A stretch of 49,153 bases of DNA from Nemertoderma westbladi (taxonomy: Eukaryota; Xenacoelomorpha; Nemertodermatida; Nemertodermatidae): contig JAUCBJ010006594.1 of assembly GCA_032718475.1 (NCBI GenBank), positions 1 through 49,153 of the forward strand, given 5' to 3'. Numbering within the stretch: position 1 is the first letter of the stretch; every line of letters begins with the position of its first letter. Positions 40,601-49,153 of the stretch are shown in pieces. The notes beneath the pieces were generated by a model, which saw only the letters and a list, made by a program, of their open reading frames with translations, did not search any database and had not been told where the DNA came from. The translations under genes were made by a program, and so were the position numbers.

Positions 40601-42712
40601 GATGTTCTGGCCCCAAAACGAAGTGTTCGCGTATGCGCAGCAATATTAAATCTAAAACGGCCACAAAGACGAAGACAAAGTCGAAGACGGCCACCCTAGT
40701 CTTGCGTTAGCTCTTTAGGGATACCATTTTTGCGGAGGAGAAGGCTACGTCAGAAAGTAAGCTAGAACCACCAATAAGATGTTCCTAGACCCCCCCCCAG
40801 AATCGACTGAATAGTCCAAAACAAATTTTTTGGACCGATCCGGCCGACGGGTAACCCGCTGGGTCCATTTTGACCCGTTTTTACCCATTTTTCGGGGTAG
40901 CAATTTTAAAAGTGTTTGTTCTCAGGAACTACGATAGCTCCGATCATGGGACCAACGCAGTTGGATAGAGCGAGGTCCAAACCCCCCAAAACTACCTTTT
41001 GTAGTTGACTCGATGAAAACTCTGGTCGTGATCAGTAAAAGATCATGAAGATCGTGTTTGATCGCGAATCGGACAGAGAAGGAGTTTCCACATCTGAAAA
41101 TGGTCTAGCCCATCGTCTTTCTCGTCCCCGAATTGTGTGGGGTAGCCGGAAGCCCAATTTCTCAAAATTAATTCTTGACCAAGATCACGATCGTCGAAAA
41201 GATCGTAAATGATCTTTAACTTTAAAGCTATTTGGGACTTAATTTTCTTAATAGAAATTGTTGACTGGACTGTTGCGAGTTGATTAAAAGAAATTTCAAC
41301 TCGATAGGCCTACCCGTACCGGAGATACAAAGATCCAAAGTCTGACGTATGATCTTTAAAGATCACCCTATGATGACTCGGTCGGTAATTTTTTTTAAAT
41401 TAAATGAATGTTTAGAAAGGTCGCGCGCATCCAACCACGCATCGCGTTCCACGTTGCGGATGACAGCTGCTCCGGAAATCAGACTTTACCAAAAAAAAAC
41501 CGGATCTTCAAAGATCATTGCCTAATAAGTCGAGAACCGTAAGGGCTATGAAAAAACTTTCAACGGCAATAATATTCGCCTCTTCAATGCGCTTCCAACC
41601 ATGTATTTGGATTTTTCGTAGCGTCGATATTTTTCGAGATATAGCCTTCGAAACGTGGGTATGCCAAAACGGGTCTTTGTACCGGTACCTAGGCCTAGCT
41701 GTACACGATTGGAGTGATTTAAACAGTGGAATCTTAATGATTCGCGACGGGCTACACGCCAGTTTTTAAATTTCTGAAAAAGACCCAGCGGTTGCAGAGA
41801 TATGAAAATTTTTCAAATGTACCTCGCGTCGATCGAAAAGTGCCATCGTCGAAAACGAAAAATTTTAAATCTCAATTTTCACCATGAAGAATTGATTTTG
41901 ATGAAAAAGTCTCCAGACGAAAAGTGCTCAGAATCATTAATTACCTACAAGGGGATGAAATTCGAGTCACTAAAATGAATTTTAAAATTTTTTTTGGTTA
42001 AAATTTAGTTTGGACCAGAAACGAGGCTTAATCTAATATACAGTCAGTTGGCGGAGGGAGCGGAGCGACCGGAGCCCCCAAAACTAAAACCCCTGGGTTA
42101 CTGCCCCCCCTTGGGGGGGATGGGGGGGGATTATATAAATGGGTTGGTAGGTTCGGTGGTTCTAGAATTTTACAATTTACGTTAAAAAAAAAGTAAAAAA
42201 TTTTTCGCTCGCTTCGCTCGCGCCCCCCCCCCCCCCCCCCCCCCGCGCGGATTTTACCTACAATATTATTAACTACATGTTCATTTAAGCTTACGATAAT
42301 TTCCTACAGCGTCATATCAATATTTTCCATTCTTACAACTCATAATACTTTTCGCAAAAAATAAATTGTTAATAATATTAAAGTCACATATACAACTACT
42401 TGGGTGAGTGTTTGTTACATAGTTGCATATATTTACAACATTAAACCTTTGACAAAAAGTATACAATGTGATGGGCTTACAGAATTTCACAAGAAGAAAT
42501 CTATTTTCGCCAGCAATGGCGGGGGTGTCATAATATGCCCCCCAACCTGTCCTCCTCCTCAGCCTGCTGTTGTACTCCCTGTTTTACTAACACTTTACTA
42601 TACGACCCTCTGGTAGTATACCCCCTGGTGGGGTCCTACTGCACGACGCCATACGTCTGTGACTTATAAGTGCCCCACTCGGCTATAAAGAGTGCCCCTA
42701 GTTTTTTCCCTG
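40601..42712. repeat. Macrosatellite unit 2
   Basis: Same landmark order as unit 1, TATATAAAT at 42132, and C-run about 42223-42244. Thirteen GATC sites lie between 41030 and 41515. Confidence 0.85.
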
Positions 42713-44828
42713 GATGTTCTGGCCCCAAAACGAAGTGTTCGCGTATGCGCAGCAATATTAAATCTAAAACGGCCACAAAGACGAAGACAAAGTCGAAGAC
42801 GGCCACCCTAGTCTTGCGTTAGCTCTTTAGGGATACAGAATTTTCAGAGATGAAGGCTATCTCAGAAGGTAAGCAAGAACCACCAATAAGATGTTCCTAG
42901 ACCCCCCCCTAGAATCGGCTCAAGGACCCCCCATAACTAATTTTTAGAGCGATCCGGTCGACGGGTAACCCGCTGGGTCCATTTTGACCCGTTTTTACCC
43001 ATTTTTCGGGGTAGCAATTTTAAAAGTGTTTGTTCTCAGCAACTACGATAGCTGCGATCATGGGACCAACGCAGTTGGATAGAGCGAGGTCCAAACCCCC
43101 CAAAACTACCTTTTGTAGTTGACTCGATGAAAACTCTGGTCGTGATCAGTAAAAGATCATAAAGATCAGGTTTGACCCCGAATCGGACAGAGAAGGAGTT
43201 TCCAAATCTGAAAATGGTCTAGCTCATCGTCTTTCTCGTCCCCGAATTGTGGGGGGTAGCCGGAAGCCCAATTTCTCAAAATTTATTCTTGACCATGATC
43301 GCGATCGTCGAAAAGATCATAAATGATCTTTAACTTTAAAGCTATTTAGGACTTAATTTTGTTAATAGAAATTGTTGACTGGACTGTTTCGAGTTGATTA
43401 AAAGAAATTTCAACTCGATAGGCCTAACCGTACCGGAGATACAAAGATCCAAAGTCTGACGTATGATCTTTAAAGATCACCCTATGATGACTCGGTCGGT
43501 AATTTTTTTTAAATTAAATGAATGTTTAGAAAGGTCGCGCGCATCCAACCATGCATCGCGTTCCACGTTGCGGATGACTGCTGCTCCGGAAATCAGACTT
43601 TACAAAAAAAAAACCGGATCTTCAAAGATCATTGCCGAATAAGTCGAGAACCGTAAGGGTTATGAAAAAACTTTCAACGGCAATAATATTCGTCTCTTCA
43701 ATGCGCTTCTAACCATGTATTTGGATTTTTTGTAGCGTCGATATTTTTCGAGATATAGCCTTCGAAACGTGGGTATGCCAAAACGGGTCTTTGTACCGGT
43801 ACCTAGGCCTAGCTGTACGCGATTGGAGTGATTTAAACAGTGGAATCTTAATGATTCGCGACGGGCTACACGCCAGTTTTTAAATTTCTGAAAAAGACCC
43901 AGCGGTTGCAGAGATATGAAAATTTTTCAAATGTACCTCGCGTCGATCGAAAAGTGCCATCGTCGAAAACGAAAAATTTTAAATCTCAATTTTCACCATG
44001 AAGAATTGATTTTGATGAAAAAGTCTCCAGATGAAAAGTGCTCAGAATCATAAATTACCTACAAGGGGATGAAATTCGAGTCACTAAAATGAATTTTAAA
44101 ATTTTTTTTGGTTAAAATTTAGTTTGGACCAGGAACGAGGCTTAATCTAATATACAGTCAGTTGGCGGAGGGAGCGGAGCGACCGGAGCCCCCAAAACTA
44201 AAACCCCTGGGTTACTGCCCCCCCTTGGGGGGGATGGGGGGGGGGGACTATATAAATGGGTTGGTAGGTTCGGTGGTTCTAGAATTTTACAATTTACGTT
44301 TTAAAAAAAAGTACAAAAATTTTTCGCTCGCTACGCTCGCGCCCCCCCCCCGCACGGGTTTTACCTACAATATTAGAAACTACATGTAAATCTATGCTTA
44401 CGATAATTTCCAACAGCGTCATATAAATATTTTCCATCCTTACAACTCATAATACTTTTCGCAAAAAATAAATTTTTCATAATTTTAAAGTCACACTTAA
44501 AACTACTTGGGTGAGTGTTTGTAACATAGTTGCATATATTTACAACATTAAACCTTTGACAAAAAGTATACAATGTGATGGGCTTACAGAATTTCACAAT
44601 AAGAAATCTATTCTCACCAGCAATGGTGGGGGTGTCATAATATGCCCCCCAACCTGTCCTCCTCAGCGTCCTCCTCAGCCTGCTGTTGGACTCCCTGTTT
44701 TAACAACACTTTACTATACGACCCTCTGGTAGTATACCCCCTGGTGGGGTCCTACTGCTGTACGCCATACGTCTGTGACTTATAAGTGCCCCACTCGGCT
44801 ATAAAGAGTGCCCCTAGTTTTTTCCCTG
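42713..44828. repeat. Macrosatellite unit 3
   Basis: Same landmark order, TATATAAAT at about 44249, and a much shorter C-run (about 44342-44351). It has more substitutions relative to units 1 and 2 than they have to each other. Confidence 0.85.
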
Positions 44829-45000
44829 GATGTATTGGCCCAAAAACGAAGTGTTCGCGTGTGCGCAGCAATATTAAATCTAAAACGGCCACAAAGACGA
44901 AGACAAAGTCGAAGACGGCCACCCTAGTCTTGCGTTAGCTCTTTAGGGATACCAGAATGACGGAGGAGAAGCGTATCTCAGAAAGTAAGCGAGAACCACC

Positions 45001-46900
45001 AATAAGATGTTCCTAAACCCCCCCCTCGAATTCGCCAACTAGTGTACAAAACTACTTTTGGGTCGATTCCGTCAAAGGGTTCTCCGTCTAGGGCCTTTTT
45101 GTAGCCTTTTTTGGACCCCTTTCCAAATTGGGAACTTCTACAAGAGATACGGAGATGCGGTTAACGCCATCGGATAGAGAATTAAAATTAATGGTACCAT
45201 AATCTTTTTTGGGAAATTTCCCCCAAGATCTTGTCCATGATCAGTAAAAGATCAAAAGATCAAAAGATCGGACACACAGGACTTGCTCCTTTTCAAAAGT
45301 GTTGAAAGTCAAAAATGTTTATCTCGGTCTGTTTAGGGGGGTTCTAATAAGAAAATCTCCAAAAATCAATTTTTGACCAAGATCCGGATCTCCAAAGATC
45401 AGTGATCTCGGAATCGATTATCTTTATAACGAAGCAGTTTCTTCCAATAAAGATGTATGTAAACACCCCCTAGAATCACCCGAGAAGTCTACCCTAGAAA
45501 TTTTGGACCGATCCGACCGACGGGTCTCTGGCTAGACACCTTTTGACCAAAATTTTGGAATTTTTCGCTATTTTCGGCCATTTTTTGCTATTTAATTGAG
45601 ATTTTCTCAGAAAGTAAGCAAAAACCACCAATAAGATGTTCCAGGACCCCCCACAGAATCGGCCAAGGACCCCAAAACATTTTTTTTGGAGCGATCCGGG
45701 CGACGGGTAATCCGCCGGGTCAGTTTTGACCCGTTTTTGACTCTCTTTTTTTAAAAGGTTTGTTCTCGGCAACTGCGATAGCTACGACATTGGGACCAAC
45801 GCCATTGGAAAGAGCGATAAAACTTGTGTGGAAAACTACCTTTTTATAGCATTCCGATCAAAATTTCGCCTGTGATCAGCAAAAGATCAAAAGATCACAA
45901 GATCGGACATACAGGACTTGTTCCTTTTCAAAAGTGATGACAGTAAAAAATGTTTCTCTCGGTCCGTTTAGGGGGGTAGTAAAAAGAAAAATTCAAAAAA
46001 ATCAATTTTTGACCAAGATCCGGATCTCCAAAGATCAGTGATCGCGGAATCGATTATCTTCATAATGAAGCAGTTTCTTCCAATAAAGATGTATGTAAAC
46101 ACCCCCTAGAATCACTCGAGGAATCTACCCTAGAAATTTTGGACCGATCCGACAGACGGGTCTCTGGCTAGACACCTTTTGACCAAAATTTTGCCAATTT
46201 TGGCATTTTTTGACCATTTTTTTTTACATAAAATTATCTGTGGAGAAACTAAGCAAATACCACCAATAAGATGTTCCTAGACCCCCCCTGGAATCGGTCA
46301 AGGAATCCAAAAGTTTTTTTTTAAACTGATCCGATCAACGGGTAACCCGCTGGGTCAGTTTTGACCCAAATTTTGACCAATTTTTGACTTTCTTTTTTTA
46401 AAAGATTTGTTCTCGGAAACCGCGTAACTAGCGACATTGGGACCAACACCATTGGAAAGAGCATAGGCCAAACCCCCAGAAAGATCTTTTTTGTTGTATA
46501 TCGACTAAAATTGTGGCGGTGGTCGCGATCATGATCTTGAAAATGATCTTTTCCATAAAATCTTTTCCAAGGACTTTGGGACTAAATTTTCTCGATAGAA
46601 ATCTTTACTGGAATGTTTCCGAGCGATTAAAAGAAATTTCAACTCGCTAGGCCTACCGGTTCCGGAGATATGATCTTTCAAAGTTTGACCGTCTGATCGC
46701 GGGTTATTTTTAATTTAAACGAGTTTTTAGCCAAAACGGCGATAGCTACAACCGTGGGACCAAGGCCATTGGCGAGAGCAGCATCGAAAACCCCACCTAA
46801 GGTTTTTTTGTGCTGTCTTGATCGTAACTTTGGACTTTATGATCTTTACGATCTTTAAAATGATCTTTTGAATAAAAATTTTTCCAAGTGTTTTTGGATA
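45001..46900. repeat. Sub-module repeats of about 630-640 bp inside unit 4
   Basis: Starts at 45001, 45630 and 46265 (steps 629 and 635). A half-length step of about 320 bp occurs between the last two ACCAA-ATTGG words (46438 and 46757). Sub-modules one and two share ATGTATGTAAACACCCCCTA at 45451 and 46089. Confidence 0.8.
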
Positions 46901-48359
46901 TCATTTTCATAATAGAAATTGTTCACTGGACTGTTCCAAGTTGATTAAATGAAATTTCAACTCGATAGGCCTACCAACGCCAGAGATACGAAGATCCAAA
47001 ATGTGACGTATGATCTTTAAAGATCACTCTATGAAGACTCGGTCGATAATTTTTTTTAAATTAAATGAATGTTAAGAAAGGTCGCGCGCATCCCACCATT
47101 CATCGCGTTCCACGTTGCGGATGACAGCTGCTCCGGAAATCAGACTTTACCAAAAAAAAACCGGATCTTCAAAGATCATTGCTGAATAAGTCGAGAACCA
47201 TGAGGGGTATTAAATAACTTTCAACGGCAATAATATTCGGCTCTTCAATGCGCTTCCAACCATGTATTCGGATTTTTCATAGCATCGATAGTTTTCGAGA
47301 TATAGCCTTCGAAACATGGGCATGCCTAAACGGGTGTTTGTACCGGTACCTAGGCCTAGCTGTACATCATTGGAGTGATTTAAACATTCAAATCTTAATC
47401 ATTCGCGACGGGCTACACGCCAGTATTTAAATTTCTGAAAAAGACCCAGAGGTTCCAGAGATATGAAAATTTTTCAAATGTACCTTGCGTCGATCCATCG
47501 TCAAAAACGAAAATTTTTACATCTCAATTTTCACCTTGAAGAATTGATTTTAATGAAAAAGTTTCCAGATGAAAAGTGCCGAGAATCATTAATTACCTTC
47601 AAGGGGATGAAATTCGAGTCACTAAAATGAATTTTAAAATTTTTTTTGGTTAAAATTTAGTTTGGACCAGGAACGAGGCTTAATCTAATATACAGTCAGT
47701 TGGCGGAGGGAGCGGAGCGACCGGAGCCCCCAAAACTAAAACCCCTGGGTTACTGCCCCCCTTGGGGGGGGATGGGGGGGGAACTATATAAATGGGTTGG
47801 TAGGTTCGGTGGTTCTAGAATTTTAGAAATTTACGTAAAAAAAAGTGCAAAAATTTTTCGCTCGCTTCGCTCGCGCCCCCCGCGCGCATTTTAACTTGTT
47901 ACTTTTTCAATACCAGTCCTACAATATTATTAACTACATGTTAATCTTAGCTTACGATAATTTCCAACAGCGTCATATAAATATTTTCCATCCTTACAAC
48001 TCTAATACTTTTCGCAAAAAATAAATTGTTAATAATATTCAAGTCACATATACAATTACTTGGGTGAGTGTTTGTAACATAGTTGCATATATTTACAACA
48101 TTAAACCTTTGACAAAAAGTCTACAATGTGATGGGCTTACAGAATTTCTCAACAGACAATTATGCTCGCCAGCAATGGTGGGGTGTCATAATGTCCCCCC
48201 CCCCTGGTAGTATACCATCTGGTGGTACTGCATGCCATACGTCTGTGACTTATTAAAATCTCAAAAAAAAATTGTATTTCTTACTTATAGTGTTTAGATT
48301 AAGTCAATAAATACATACTTTATTTATATTCACATTTTAAATGTTTAAAAACTCAAAAA

Positions 48360-48510
48360 AATTTTCGCTCGATTTGCTTGTGCAGCACCCTGTCTTTTGA
48401 AATGTAAAAAAACGTCAAAAAATTTTCCGCTCGCTTCGCTCGCGCAGCGGCCTCCCTTTTTAACTGTCAAAAAAATTTAAAAGTTTTCCGCTCGCTTCGC
48501 TCGCAAGTGG
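48360..48510. repeat. 62-bp tandem of the CGCTCGCTTCGCTCGC word
   Basis: TTTTC(C)GCTCGCTTCGCTCGC-type words at about 48361, 48424 and 48486 are each preceded by an A-rich stretch. The first is a decayed version (GCTCGATTTGCTTGTG). The same word occurs once per regular unit before the C-run. Confidence 0.8.
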
Positions 48511-48859
48511 TCCTTGCATTCAGTGTTTTCACAAAGTAAATAAATACATACTTTACACTATTTTTCAGGTGATATATATTATTCGTGTGACGAAATGATT
48601 CCATCTTGCACACTGCGTATATTCTACATTACAGGTGTGCAATAATAATAAATGAGGGGTTTTTAGACCACCTCTTGACATCTACTTTAGTAACATATAT
48701 ATAACATACATGTGCAATGCACATTTTGTCCCTCCACGTGGATTGAAAGTGTACAACATTCTACCCCCCCCCCCCTTCCACATTTACACTCCCAGGAGTT
48801 CCCTATGCTTGCCTTTTTGCTTGCCTTTTTATTAACACTTTACTATACGACCCTAGGGT

Positions 48860-49003
48860 AGTATACCCCCTGGTGGGGTCCTACTGCATGCCATACGTCT
48901 GTGACTTACAAGTGCCCCACTCGGCTATAGAAGTATACCCCCTGGTGGGGTCCTACTGCTGTACGCCATACGTCTGTGACTCTAAGTGCCCCACTCGGCT
49001 ATA
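48860..49003. repeat. 72-bp tandem duplication near the unit 4/5 boundary
   Basis: AGTATACCCCCTGGTGGGGT begins at 48860 and 48932. Both copies run through CCATACGTCTGTGAC and GTGCCCCACTCGGCTATA. Confidence 0.85.
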
Positions 49004-49028
49004 AAGAGTGCCCCTAGTTTTTTCCCTG

Positions 49029-49153
49029 GATGTGTGGGCCCCAAACCAAAGGTTCCTGTACGGAGTACCACAATATCCAAAGCGGCCACGACAACGAAAG
49101 CGTAAGCGAAGGGGCCCACCTTTAATTTTCGTAGATCTTTTGGGATAGCCTTT
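49029..49153. repeat. Macrosatellite unit 5, start only
   Basis: The landmark start appears as GATGTGTGGGCCCCAAACC. The following block (GCGGCCACGACAACGAAAGCG) is recognisable but more diverged than in units 1-4. Confidence 0.75.

Larger units (their letters stand above)
44829..49028. repeat. Macrosatellite unit 4, expanded to 4.2 kb
   Basis: The unit starts normally, but the first-half module is repeated. AATAAGATGTTCC lies at 45001, 45630 and 46265, and ACCAACGCCATTGG-type words lie near 45160, 45795, 46438 and 46757. The regular second half then follows from about 46900 with AGTCAGTTGG at 47694 and TATATAAAT at 47785. Extra short repeats lie at 48360-48510 and 48860-49003. Confidence 0.85.
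38160..49153. repeat. Macrosatellite array, unit about 2.12 kb
   Basis: Landmark words recur in order. GATGTTCTGGCCCCAAAACG (or variants) lies at 38471, 40601, 42713, 44829 and 49029; AGTCAGTTGG lies at 39911, 42042, 44156 and 47694. Steps are 2130, 2112 and 2116, then 4200 for the landmark word. There are thus three regular units, one expanded unit and the start of a fifth. The array begins right after the truncated third ORF of element C with about 300 bp of diverged satellite. It encodes no conserved protein: a frame open in units 1 and 2 is interrupted in units 3 and 4. Confidence 0.9.

Noticed and set aside
44162-44389. 75-codon Pro-rich frame in unit 3 with a relative at 47700
   Set aside because: It starts at TTG, changes frame at the G-run and ends differently in each unit. 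It is a by-product of the GCGGAGGGAGCGGAGCG word.

Overview
The window is animal (metazoan) repeat-rich DNA with no host gene, rRNA or canonical tRNA that I can support. The evidence is several decayed BEL/Pao-class LTR retrotransposons (a class known only from animals), tails of two non-LTR retrotransposons, a TTAA-flanked piggyBac-like non-autonomous element and a long macrosatellite array. The base composition is AT-rich, with frequent ACCGGT, GGTACC and AGGCCT hexamers. An invertebrate, probably marine, is my guess; the sequence does not name the species.

Layout. Element A (1-3964, minus strand) is the 5' end of a BEL/Pao copy: a complete LTR (2759-3964), a 2.2 kb leader, and the first 199 codons of an open gag that runs off the left edge. 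Positions 3965-6553 hold a non-LTR reverse-transcriptase tail (4567-5172, minus), a 101-bp minisatellite and a tRNA-like fragment (6381-6464, minus) that contains a complete hammerhead-ribozyme-like core. Element B (6554-19971, minus) is a second, heavily decayed copy. It has a full 3' LTR (6554-7752), an extra third ORF downstream of pol (7831-9252), broken pol and gag, a 1.5 kb piggyBac-like insertion inside gag (14762-16306), a leader, and a 5' LTR truncated to 400 bp (19572-19971). Positions 19972-23659 contain a second non-LTR tail (20336-20797, minus) and otherwise nothing recognisable.

At 23660-24243 (plus) there is the gag start of a more distant BEL family (element D). It is cut by the insertion of element C (24244-38121, plus). 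C is the best-preserved copy: full 5' LTR (24244-25438), leader with tandem repeats, an intact 989-codon gag, and a pol covering zinc knuckles, protease, RT, RNase H and integrase that is interrupted only by a few stops and one 141-bp insertion. A 1.35 kb spacer and a broken third ORF follow. No 3' LTR of C is present.

From about 38160 to the right edge the DNA is a macrosatellite. Its unit is about 2.12 kb, repeated three times, followed by a 4.2 kb expanded unit built from extra sub-modules of about 640 bp, then the start of a fifth unit. Each full unit carries a G-run followed by a TATATAAAT box, a dense cluster of GATC sites and a CTCGC-rich block followed by a C-run of variable length.

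How it works together: in a BEL element, gag makes the particle, pol supplies protease, RT/RNase H and integrase, and the LTRs drive transcription and integration. No complete copy lies in the window, and B, C and D are visibly broken; A is cut by the edge. The least explained parts are the third ORF shared by B and C, the cluster of strong splice-donor sequences at the gag-pol junction, the hammerhead-like motif and the macrosatellite.
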